Source of the DNA: Rhodobacteraceae bacterium UBA2553
Lineage (GTDB): Bacteria; Pseudomonadota; Alphaproteobacteria; Rhodobacterales; Rhodobacteraceae
Assembly: GCA_002340515.1 (NCBI GenBank)
Contig: DDMF01000135.1
Location: 25,372 to 34,095, forward strand
Direction: 5' to 3'
DNA: 8,724 nt
The position numbers and the translations under genes are program-made. Of this stretch, positions 1 through 6,240 are shown piece after piece. Each line of letters begins with the position of its first letter. The first letter of the stretch is position 1. The notes beneath the pieces were generated by a model that saw nothing but the letters and a program-made list of their open reading frames with translations, ran no database searches and was not told the origin of the DNA.

Positions 1-2
1 AT

Positions 3-218
3 GCGATTGCCAATACCCGCCCCTATTCGGACCTGTCACCTGATGGGCGCCGTCTCTGCTTTATCCCATTGGAAGGCGAGCAACGCCCCATGCGCCTTGG
101 CCTGCTCATCCCAACCGGCACCCGCAACGTCCTGACCGTCAATGCCTTTATCGAGCATACGCAACAGCTCATTGCAGATTGGGGATATCCCGGTCTGACC
201 GTAGCGCCCGCCCCCTAA
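3..218 (+). CDS. LysR-type transcriptional regulator, C-terminal fragment (5' end outside window)
   Basis: An open frame enters from the left edge and stops with TAA at 216-218, giving 71 residues. The piece includes PMRLGLLIPTGTRN followed by a helix with FIEHTQQLIADWG and a short tail. This matches the last strand and final helix of the LysR substrate-binding domain, where effector-domain proteins typically read 'hydrophobic strand, polar turn, F-I-E-x-x-x-x-L'. The DNA-binding N-terminus is not in the window, so the family call rests on this tail alone. The gene lies 60 bp upstream of the ArgE-type deacylase on the same strand, so co-transcription is possible. LysR regulators often control an adjacent metabolic gene, but more commonly a divergent one. 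A generic solute-binding-like domain cannot be fully excluded. Confidence 0.62.
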   Translation, partial: AIANTRPYSDLSPDGRRLCFIPLEGEQRPMRLGLLIPTGTRNVLTVNAFIEHTQQLIADWGYPGLTVAPAP

Positions 219-278
219 CCCCAACGCGCATCCGGGCCGATTGCCCCATAACAGACCCAAAACGGCGAAAGGCCTGCC

Positions 279-1427
279 ATGACCGAACCGACCCGCACAT
301 TGGCAATACTTGACCAGCTTGTTGCTTTTCCAACCGTAAGCCACGACAGCAATCTGGCCCTTATTGATTGGGTCGAAAACCTGCTGAAAGACGCTGGATT
401 TTCTGTGACGCGGATCTGGTCGCTTGATGAGAAAAAAGCAGGGCTTTTTGCGCAGATCGGACCAAAGATGGCCGGCGGTATCTGCCTGTCTGCACATACA
501 GATGTTGTCCCGGTAGAAGGGCAATACTGGACCCGCCCACATTTTCAGATGATCCGTGATGACGCCCGCATTTATGGGCGCGGCACCACAGATATGAAGG
601 GTTTTTTGGCCTCGGCCTTGGCAATGGCCGAAACTGCCGGGCGCACCAAACTGACTGCGCCGCTGAGCCTGGTGATTTCTTATGACGAGGAGGTCGGCTG
701 TGCGGGCATCCAGCAGATGATGCCCGAGTTGAAGAAGCTTTTGACACAGCCCCGCGCCGTGATTGTGGGGGAGCCCACCCTGATGCAAGTGGCCACCGGG
801 CATAAAGGAAAAACCGCACTGAAAGTCTCCTGTCACGGACAATCCGGGCACAGCGCCTTGGCCCCGGATTACATCAATGCCATCCATGTAGCCGCCAGTT
901 TTGTGCAAGCCATGCGCAGGATACAGGACAGGCTTGCCGCTGGGCCGCAAGACAACGCCTTCACGGTCCCGTACTCAACGATCCATGTGGGCAAAATCAA
1001 CGGCGGACATGCATTGAATATCGTGCCAGATTTGGTGGAACTGGAGGTGGAGTATCGTCACCTCACCCAAACGCCCAGCGCCGAAATTCAGGCGATGATA
1101 GAGAAAGCCGCTCGGGAGGTAGAGGCCGCATTTGGTCCCGTCGCAAAAATCACGATTGCCGCCGCCAACAGCTATCCCGGCCTTGAGACACCGCAGGAAG
1201 ATCCGGTCGTGACATGGGCACAAACCCTTGTGCCAGACCGAACCCTCACTAAGGTTTCTTTCGGTACTGAAGCCGGTTTTTTTGCAGAACTCGGTTTGCC
1301 GGTAATTGTCATGGGGCCGGGCGATATGGCGCGTGATGGGCACAAGCCAGACGAAGGGTTGGACCTGTCGCAACTAGACGCTTGTGACCGGATGATGAAA
1401 AATGTGCTGCAGGAATTGACCCAATAG
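279..1427 (+). CDS. argE: Acetylornithine deacetylase-type M20 metallopeptidase
   Basis: The 382-residue protein has the usual length for ArgE/DapE/CPG2-class deacylases, cytosolic di-zinc enzymes that cut an N-acyl group from an amino acid. ArgE releases acetate from N2-acetylornithine to give ornithine for arginine synthesis. The key residues are all visible: first metal ligand in LSAHTDVVP (H73, D75), bridging Asp in GRGTTDMKG (D105), general base pair E137-E138 in DEEVGC, ligand E165 in VGEPT, dimerisation-domain His in GHSALAP (H191), and the last ligand in GHKPDE (H355). The GHKPDE form favours ArgE over DapE. Family members also act on other N-acyl substrates (for example in ectoine breakdown), and the neighbours give no arginine context, so the exact substrate is uncertain. 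The ATG is preceded by a weak GAAAGG about 6 nt upstream. The gene converges on the glycan block and ends 11 bp from it. Confidence 0.88.
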   Translation: MTEPTRTLAILDQLVAFPTVSHDSNLALIDWVENLLKDAGFSVTRIWSLDEKKAGLFAQIGPKMAGGICLSAHTDVVPVEGQYWTRPHFQMIRDDARIYGRGTTDMKGFLASALAMAETAGRTKLTAPLSLVISYDEEVGCAGIQQMMPELKKLLTQPRAVIVGEPTLMQVATGHKGKTALKVSCHGQSGHSALAPDYINAIHVAASFVQAMRRIQDRLAAGPQDNAFTVPYSTIHVGKINGGHALNIVPDLVELEVEYRHLTQTPSAEIQAMIEKAAREVEAAFGPVAKITIAAANSYPGLETPQEDPVVTWAQTLVPDRTLTKVSFGTEAGFFAELGLPVIVMGPGDMARDGHKPDEGLDLSQLDACDRMMKNVLQELTQ

Positions 1428-1438
1428 ATGCCTAGAAC

Positions 1439-2362
1439 TTAGGAAATAAAGGTAATCTCCGGCATGCGTTCAAGGATCGCGATATCATCCAGATAAACAT
1501 CCGTCATGTCGTCAACAAAATGCTGCGACCAGCCGGGCAAATCGATTTCTTCTTCAACCGCCTCTTCAGAATGGAAGTATTTCAAGAACAACGACTGCAC
1601 TTGAACGCGCTGTGCTTCCGTCAATTCAGGCCGCTCTGCCAGATAGTTTTCTAATCGCTGCACACCTTGTTCGGACATGACCTTACGCAGAATGTCATGT
1701 TCGCCAGCGAACCGGAATGTCGATCGAATGCCGGCAACTTTTTTCAAAATTTTCGGCCAGATCAGTGGCGTGTCTTCATTGCACCAAACGGTGATCGGGC
1801 AATCTGGATTACCTGCCAAAATATCTTTTACCACCTGCGACCAACGCAAGTTCAGAAGGTCGGCGCCCCCAGTAAACTCTTCCCACGTTTTTAGCGTTTG
1901 AGATTGGAAAACCGCTGGAACAAACGTCGCAGGGTTGCGAATGCCCAGAAACAACTCACAGCGATTTTGGCGAAACAACTCGCGCAACTCGCCGGTGTTC
2001 CGACCTGCATTTTGATAAATACGCCCGCCATTCAGCATCCAGGCGGGCACCCCGAGAAAGTTGGGATCCGTCACGATAAGACGAGAGACCTTTTGCTTTG
2101 TGATGATTCTGGCCAAAAGCCGTTCACGCTCTTCATCCGTGACATATTCTTTGGCCTGCTTTTCCAACAGCCGCACTACGTCCTTTTTGTAGGTTCCAGG
2201 GCGACGGATCATGACACCAAGAGCGGACAGCGCTTTCACATCTTTTCGGAGCGACCATGTCAATTGGCCGTTATCCGTGTGTGGCGCTCCGATATGAACC
2301 GCAATGGAAACGTCTCGCAATTTTTTAGCTGCTTCAGTTTCTGCCACAATTTCCCCCAGCAC
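1439..2362 (-). CDS. Sulfotransferase-like protein with degenerate P-loop (hypothetical)
   Basis: This 307-residue soluble protein has no signal peptide or membrane segment. Its opening strand and helix, VHIGAPHTDNGQL (22-34), have the shape of the PAPS-binding start of bacterial sulfotransferases (typically H-I-G-x-x-K-T-G-T-T), but the lysine and the Gly-Thr-Thr are replaced by H-T-D-N-G. A second match is ELFLGIRNPATFVPAVF (136-152), where sulfotransferases have the 3'-phosphate-binding Arg and Ser (R-x-P-x-x-x-x-x-S); the Arg (R142) is kept and the Ser position is Ala. The rest is helical, with a charged C-terminus. The fold assignment is an inference from these two blocks, and activity is doubtful. 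The start is GTG, 33 bp after the hydrolase gene, with a GAGGA 12 nt upstream; a GTG five codons in (2347) behind GGGGGA is a possible alternative. It is the last gene of the operon. Confidence 0.6.
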   Translation of the reverse strand: MLGEIVAETEAAKKLRDVSIAVHIGAPHTDNGQLTWSLRKDVKALSALGVMIRRPGTYKKDVVRLLEKQAKEYVTDEERERLLARIITKQKVSRLIVTDPNFLGVPAWMLNGGRIYQNAGRNTGELRELFRQNRCELFLGIRNPATFVPAVFQSQTLKTWEEFTGGADLLNLRWSQVVKDILAGNPDCPITVWCNEDTPLIWPKILKKVAGIRSTFRFAGEHDILRKVMSEQGVQRLENYLAERPELTEAQRVQVQSLFLKYFHSEEAVEEEIDLPGWSQHFVDDMTDVYLDDIAILERMPEITFIS

Positions 2363-2395
2363 AGGTATTCAACGTCCTCGCATCAATGAACGCCC

Positions 2396-3766
2396 TTACG
2401 CCAATCGCTTCAACATTCGGCGGAAATAAACGTCATCGCGCTGGCGTAATATATATCGGCAAACCTGTTTGGCAAGGGCGGGGTGGTCGCGATCTAAGGC
2501 CAGATTGGCAAGCTCGCGTTGGAACCTTGGAAAGGTATGGCGCGCGCGCAATAGCCCGTGGAACTCATGCGCTGTCAGTTCGCCTGAAATGGCCTTTCGG
2601 GCAATGGTCTGCAAAACGCCCATCTGTGCCAAAGAAGACCCCAAACGGTGCCCCAACAGAGGGCAGCGCCAATAAGTTACATTGTCACCGGTGTAGCGCG
2701 CAGCGTGCGCCGCATCCGGACCAACGTAAGGGTCAAACATGATATGCACATCTCTGGCTGCTTGGCTGGAAATCGCCGCATCCCCAAAAGGGCCGGAAAA
2801 ATCCCGGGACCAAGCTTTTTTGTAGCGCATTTCCCAAGGAACAAGTGTTTTATCCAAGGTCGATTGCGGACTGATCGTGAACACAGTCGATCCCGGAGCC
2901 GCCGCAGAATAGGCCGCCGCCGCATAACCCCCCATCGAGGCTCCGTAAAACACCACCCTCTTGAACTTCTTGAAAAACCCGCTGTCCTGAAGTTCGGTAA
3001 ATTTCTGCGAAACCTCATCGCCGCGAAACCATGTCCAACCTTTGGCCATCACGCCCAGCATTGACCACCCTTGCGCTTCGATGAAATCAAATCCCCAAGG
3101 GCGCCGATCTTCGCGTTTCGTCATCGCAATGTCGAGGTTATCAAAGGTCACAACAAGCGTGTCGCTGCGTGGTACAAACAAAAACGAATGCTCACCAAGG
3201 TCAGAAAAGAATCCGTCTTTTCCAGCAAGTTCTTTGGCAACTTTTGACCACTCCCCGGCCGGTTCCTCTTGCGGCTCAACCGACATGACAACCAGCCCAT
3301 TGCCGTCCCCTGTGGCCGCAACCAGTGTGTTGCAGGACCCATAGGTGTTCAGAAACGGATAACTGCCTGACCCTTTGCGAATTTCCATCACCACCCGACT
3401 GATCGGCGTAAGTGCCCGGTCAAGAACATGCTTTATTTTGTTGATTTTCGACTGCGCCCCAAACCCATTTAGCGACACAAGTACATCATAGGATTTCAGT
3501 GCTTTTGGCTTGGTCACAAATGTAATGGCATCCTCTTCTACACCGGCCTTTCGCAGTGTCGAGAGATAGGTTTCCTGATGCCGCTTATAGGGACCGAAAT
3601 ACTGCCCATCATCATCCAGGCAAATGACGTCGATATCGCAGCCATAGCGACGATGCAGTGCTATCGCCAACTCCGGCGCTTGACCGTTCACGTCTGCCAA
3701 ACTGCGCACCTCATCAAGGTCTAACGCAGGCAATATGGCATCTATTTCAAACCGGTCACTCTTCAT
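2396..3766 (-). CDS. Alpha/beta-hydrolase with N-terminal pseudo-methyltransferase domain
   Basis: The protein has 456 residues and no signal peptide. The middle and C-terminal part (about 190-400) is an alpha/beta-hydrolase: nucleophile elbow FYGASMGG with Ser277, a plausible acid D345 in MFDPYVGPD, and a plausible base H373 in LLGHRLG. Residues 400-456 form a helical, Arg-rich tail. The N-terminal 150 residues align with the methyltransferase half of the sugar-transferase fusion two genes upstream: RRYGCD against RKYGCD, YDVLVSLN against FDLAISLS, EIRKGSGS against DVRRGSGG. The SAM loop is lost (see the finding on this domain). This suggests a catalytic hydrolase or acyl-processing enzyme carrying a non-catalytic module. 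Removal or transfer of an acyl group on a glycan fits the neighbours but is unproven. The ATG overlaps the end of the FkbM gene by 11 bp, implying translational coupling. Confidence 0.78.
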   Translation of the reverse strand: MKSDRFEIDAILPALDLDEVRSLADVNGQAPELAIALHRRYGCDIDVICLDDDGQYFGPYKRHQETYLSTLRKAGVEEDAITFVTKPKALKSYDVLVSLNGFGAQSKINKIKHVLDRALTPISRVVMEIRKGSGSYPFLNTYGSCNTLVAATGDGNGLVVMSVEPQEEPAGEWSKVAKELAGKDGFFSDLGEHSFLFVPRSDTLVVTFDNLDIAMTKREDRRPWGFDFIEAQGWSMLGVMAKGWTWFRGDEVSQKFTELQDSGFFKKFKRVVFYGASMGGYAAAAYSAAAPGSTVFTISPQSTLDKTLVPWEMRYKKAWSRDFSGPFGDAAISSQAARDVHIMFDPYVGPDAAHAARYTGDNVTYWRCPLLGHRLGSSLAQMGVLQTIARKAISGELTAHEFHGLLRARHTFPRFQRELANLALDRDHPALAKQVCRYILRQRDDVYFRRMLKRLA

Positions 3767-4457
3767 ATTGCTTCAGTTGCCACTTTGGGATGCGTCGGAA
3801 CAAAACTGATCCACCACGGCTGACTTGTTGGTCATAAGCGAAACCACTGTTGGACAGCGCATCGAAACACTTTTTAATACCGATCCGTTTGATTTTCCGC
3901 GTGTGGATTTCCAAGAAAACTTTGTCGATGCCGGTCAAATCAAGCGGGGAAAACAGGTCACGTTCGCCACCTTCAATATCAACAACCAGCGTATTGGCCT
4001 TAAACTCTTGGATGATGCTCGACAGGCGCAGCGCTGGCACATCGATGGCTTTTACATAGGCGTCGTCGTCGTCCAACGATGACGACCAAAACTGTTCGCG
4101 AACATAAAACTTAATTGGCCCCTCGGTGCCACTATCGTTCAGCCCAACGCAATTGCGCACCTCAGCAGTGGTTAAGCCATTCAGCGCATGCACCTCTTTG
4201 ATGAACTCACACAGGTTGGGGTCCGCCTCGATACACAAAATATTTTTCACATCCAAACTTGTGGCCAAAAAGGATGAGATAAACCCGATGCCCGCGCCCA
4301 ATTCGATCACGCGATCATCTTTGTCGATAAACTTTGGCGTCCCCATCACTTCATCCAACTCATAACGGTTTTTCCGAATTGAGCGTTCAATTTTTGGGGT
4401 GATCATCGAAGGGTTCAGGGGGATTTTGACGCCCTGGGTTTCCAGAATTTCTGTCAC
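3756..4457 (-). CDS. FkbM-family SAM-dependent methyltransferase
   Basis: The 233-residue protein is a class I (Rossmann) methyltransferase of the FkbM type. These use S-adenosylmethionine and commonly O-methylate sugars or small-molecule hydroxyls. Motif I is VIELGAGIGF (50-59); the acidic end of strand 2 is CIEADPN (75-81), with E77 the likely ribose-binding residue; the family signature around strand 4 is VVDIEGGERDLF (158-169), the 'D-x-E-G-x-E' block characteristic of FkbM. Strand 5 carries FLEIHTR. Length and motif order are normal, and nothing looks broken. The start is GTG, overlapping the TGA of the upstream fusion gene as GTGA, with AGGA 8 nt before it, so it is almost certainly translated in coupling with that gene. 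Methylation of a sugar laid down by the adjacent transferases is the likely role; the actual acceptor cannot be read from sequence. Confidence 0.88.
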   Translation of the reverse strand: MTEILETQGVKIPLNPSMITPKIERSIRKNRYELDEVMGTPKFIDKDDRVIELGAGIGFISSFLATSLDVKNILCIEADPNLCEFIKEVHALNGLTTAEVRNCVGLNDSGTEGPIKFYVREQFWSSSLDDDDAYVKAIDVPALRLSSIIQEFKANTLVVDIEGGERDLFSPLDLTGIDKVFLEIHTRKIKRIGIKKCFDALSNSGFAYDQQVSRGGSVLFRRIPKWQLKQYEE

Positions 4458-6019
4458 TTGGCCTGTCCTATCCGTGTAAGAACCGTAGAGTATTTATTGT
4501 GTTTGATCAGCACGTCGACCATGCCAAATTCCTTCAATGTATTGATGCCGCCAGACCCGCGGCGCACATCCAAAACAATTGCACCTTGATCATTCATCTG
4601 CTCATTAAACAACGTCCCATAGGTGCCTATCGGAAAGAGGAAGCCACAAGAAGACAAGCTAATCGCAAGGTCAAATTTCCCAAGGAAATCTGTATCCTCA
4701 TCCAGTGGGTTCATCGTGGTGATTTTCTCTGACGGGACTCCATTTTTCTCAAGAAAGTTGCGGGCTTTGCGCAGGTTGGAATACCCACTTGCTTGGTTAC
4801 GATACCCAAAGTGCCGATCCTCGCTGTCTTCGATGTCGATCAAAACCAGATCACACCCGTATTTTCGATACAGAATAAGGTCCACCAAACCGTAACCACA
4901 CCCGATGTCCACCGCGCGTTGCGGCGCAACATCGTCTGCAACTTCAGCAAAATGACCATATTCACGCTGAGCAATTTTGAAAGCATCTTGCGTGATCTTT
5001 TCGCGATGCTCTGCGGCATAGGCCAGCAAAGGTGCATCGTCACCGTCAATCCAAGCATTCACCTCAGGGCCAACAGGACCAATCTCCGAACGCTGCAACA
5101 CGAGGTTTCCCAAATCAGCATCTGTGAACATGGAAAAGTCCAACGAGCTTGGATCAATGGCATCCGAAGCAGCGGCTTCTTCAGGTGCCGCCGCCATCAT
5201 ATGTTGTGTCTTATATGGATCGATTTCGTGCTTTTTCAGCAGCTCATGTACATAGCATCCCTCTGCAGGGACACCGCCATATTTCGCGGCAATATTCCGG
5301 AAACGACGCCCCCAGAAATGGATCGACAATGTGTCGTCCTTGATCATGCTTCTGGTTTGATTGATACGGTTCGGGTTTAACGTGGCACCCGCTATTCTGA
5401 AAGGCACCGGGTAAATGACATGCCCCGGTTGCGAGTGGCGGATTTCCCCCGTGTCCTTCAAGAACCACGAAAGCGCGTCTGGTCCCCACACGCCCCATGG
5501 CAACAGCGATACATGTTCGCCATCTCCCCTGTCTTTTCGGGCTTGCAATTCCGCCTGTTTGGCGTCGCTGTACCAAGGTGGAATGGGGTATTCATCACTT
5601 GTGAATTTCATCATTGCTTTCAACGTCTTGGACGTTTTTGGTAGACGTAATACACCGTTGTTCACCAGTGGTTTTTCGTCGGAGATCCAGCCGTGAAAAT
5701 GTTTACCCTTCAGCTTCCATGGCTGACAACAAAACGCATCTGTATCGGCCCAGACATAGTCCGTCTGATAAAGCATATGCAGCCGAAACACATCCGCATG
5801 ATAGGCGGGGCTGCCGGTTTTGGCATGGCGGATAATGCTGTCAGCGGGCAGGATATCATTGGCGTCTTGTTGGCGCACACCATCTGGGATGCCTTTCACC
5901 TTATCATAGGTGAACAAAATCACCTCATGGCCGTGATCAACGAAGGATTTAAGACAGAGCTGTTCCAGCCAGCTCAGCTCTTCCCCCACCCAAAGCGATG
6001 CAATGGTCGGAAGTGCCAT
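4454..6019 (-). CDS. Fusion: DXD-type sugar glycosyltransferase + SAM-dependent methyltransferase
   Basis: With the start chosen here the protein has 521 residues. Residues 1-265 look like a GT32/'glycosyltransferase sugar-binding DXD' enzyme: an opening strand with LWVGEELSWLEQLCLKSF, then YHADVFRLHMLY, then YVWADTDAF with the metal/nucleotide-sugar DXD at D92-D94, and VNNGVLRLP, typical of the acceptor side. Residues 270-360 are an Ala- and acid-rich linker followed by helices. Residues 366-521 are a Rossmann methyltransferase with an intact SAM loop AVDIGCGYG (D371, G373, G375, G377) and acidic D395 on strand 2. A longer frame opens at 6088, but I prefer the ATG at 6019 because GAGGAGG lies 9 nt upstream and the homologous strand starts right after it. 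The fusion suggests that one polypeptide adds a sugar and then methylates it, or the glycan it caps. It heads the tightly packed four-gene part of the operon. Confidence 0.84.
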   Translation of the reverse strand: MALPTIASLWVGEELSWLEQLCLKSFVDHGHEVILFTYDKVKGIPDGVRQQDANDILPADSIIRHAKTGSPAYHADVFRLHMLYQTDYVWADTDAFCCQPWKLKGKHFHGWISDEKPLVNNGVLRLPKTSKTLKAMMKFTSDEYPIPPWYSDAKQAELQARKDRGDGEHVSLLPWGVWGPDALSWFLKDTGEIRHSQPGHVIYPVPFRIAGATLNPNRINQTRSMIKDDTLSIHFWGRRFRNIAAKYGGVPAEGCYVHELLKKHEIDPYKTQHMMAAAPEEAAASDAIDPSSLDFSMFTDADLGNLVLQRSEIGPVGPEVNAWIDGDDAPLLAYAAEHREKITQDAFKIAQREYGHFAEVADDVAPQRAVDIGCGYGLVDLILYRKYGCDLVLIDIEDSEDRHFGYRNQASGYSNLRKARNFLEKNGVPSEKITTMNPLDEDTDFLGKFDLAISLSSCGFLFPIGTYGTLFNEQMNDQGAIVLDVRRGSGGINTLKEFGMVDVLIKHNKYSTVLTRIGQAK

Positions 6020-6028
6020 TGGTGTCTG

Positions 6029-6035
6029 CCTCCTC
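6029..6035 (-). promoter_or_regulatory. Strong ribosome-binding site fixing the fusion-gene start
   Basis: GAGGAGG on the minus strand lies 9 nt upstream of the ATG at 6019. It is the best Shine-Dalgarno match in the block and is the reason for preferring 6019 over the in-frame ATG at 6088, which has none and would leave almost no leader downstream of the proposed promoter. Confidence 0.75.
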
Positions 6036-6071
6036 AACTCACAACTTTCGGCCATTTTTGACCGTAATTTC

Positions 6072-6086
6072 ATGCCCTTCGCGGGC
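6072..6086 (-). promoter_or_regulatory. Leader hairpin in the 5' untranslated region
   Basis: TGCCC-gcgaa-GGGCA forms a 5-bp GC-rich stem with a 5-nt loop in the predicted leader of the fusion gene, about 36 nt upstream of the ribosome-binding site. There is no T-run after it, so it is not an intrinsic terminator. It may stabilise the 5' end or affect translation. A short stem like this may also be fortuitous. Confidence 0.35.
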
Positions 6087-6098
6087 AAGACTTACAAT

Positions 6099-6128
6099 TT
6101 TCTAACGACCTGAACGCATTCTTGTCAA
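6099..6128 (-). promoter_or_regulatory. Sigma70-like promoter for the four-gene part of the operon
   Basis: On the minus strand a perfect TTGACA (6123-6128) is followed after 18 bp by TAGAAA (6099-6104), four of six matches to TATAAT. Transcription would start near 6092, giving a leader of about 73 nt before the ATG at 6019. The -35 is excellent and the -10 mediocre, which is typical of a promoter that depends on an activator. Confidence 0.5.
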
Positions 6129-6165
6129 TGCGCCCACCACGCCCGTCCCGCCAACAGTGCGCCCA
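6129..6165. repeat. Paired TGGGCGCA direct repeats upstream of the promoter
   Basis: An identical octamer (TGGGCGCA on the minus strand) occurs at 6158-6165 and 6129-6136. The start-to-start distance is 29 bp, close to three helical turns (about 31 bp) but slightly out of phase. The proximal copy abuts the -35 hexamer directly. This is the position of class II activator or overlapping repressor sites. It could also be chance in a GC-rich stretch. Confidence 0.3.
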
Positions 6166-6180
6166 TTTTCGGGTCATTGG

Positions 6181-6194
6181 TGCAAATATGCAAA
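6181..6194. repeat. TGCAAA direct repeat
   Basis: Two TGCAAA copies are separated by TA, and the pair also contains a TGCA-N4-TGCA palindrome. It lies about 53 bp upstream of the proposed -35 box, where an operator could sit. No named regulator can be assigned. Confidence 0.3.
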
Positions 6195-6240
6195 CACTGC
6201 ATCCGGCCCGTTTTGCCACATATGTCTAATCCAAAAGGCA

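Larger units (their letters stand above)
6020..6240 (-). other. 221-bp intergenic region with promoter and leader hairpin
   Basis: This is the largest gap inside the glycan block. On the minus strand it contains, in order, a repeated TGCAAA pair (6181-6194), two copies of TGGGCGCA 29 bp apart (6158-6165 and 6129-6136), a sigma70-like promoter (6099-6128), a small leader hairpin (6072-6086) and a strong ribosome-binding site (6029-6035). I found no intrinsic terminator for the upstream transferase gene, so readthrough plus an internal promoter is likely. No convincing small gene is present; short open frames here lack a ribosome-binding site. Confidence 0.6.

Noticed and set aside
36..950. A 304-residue open frame on the minus strand, opposite the LysR tail and the ArgE-type gene
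   Set aside because: It lies antisense to a gene with all catalytic motifs intact, has Gly/His/Cys-rich composition without any domain, and is the usual mirror frame of GC-rich codon use.
2386..3064. Plus-strand open frames of 118 and 138 residues opposite the hydrolase gene
   Set aside because: They are Arg/Pro/Ser-rich shadow translations with no recognisable motif, antisense to a well-supported gene.
4793..5380. A 195-residue plus-strand open frame opposite the fusion gene
   Set aside because: The opposite strand carries conserved methyltransferase and linker sequence across the same span, and the plus-strand translation shows no domain.
6020..6088. An extra 23 residues at the N-terminus of the fusion protein (ATG at 6088)
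   Set aside because: It has no ribosome-binding site, overlaps the leader hairpin, and the downstream ATG has GAGGAGG at good spacing. It is also not a signal peptide, having no hydrophobic core.
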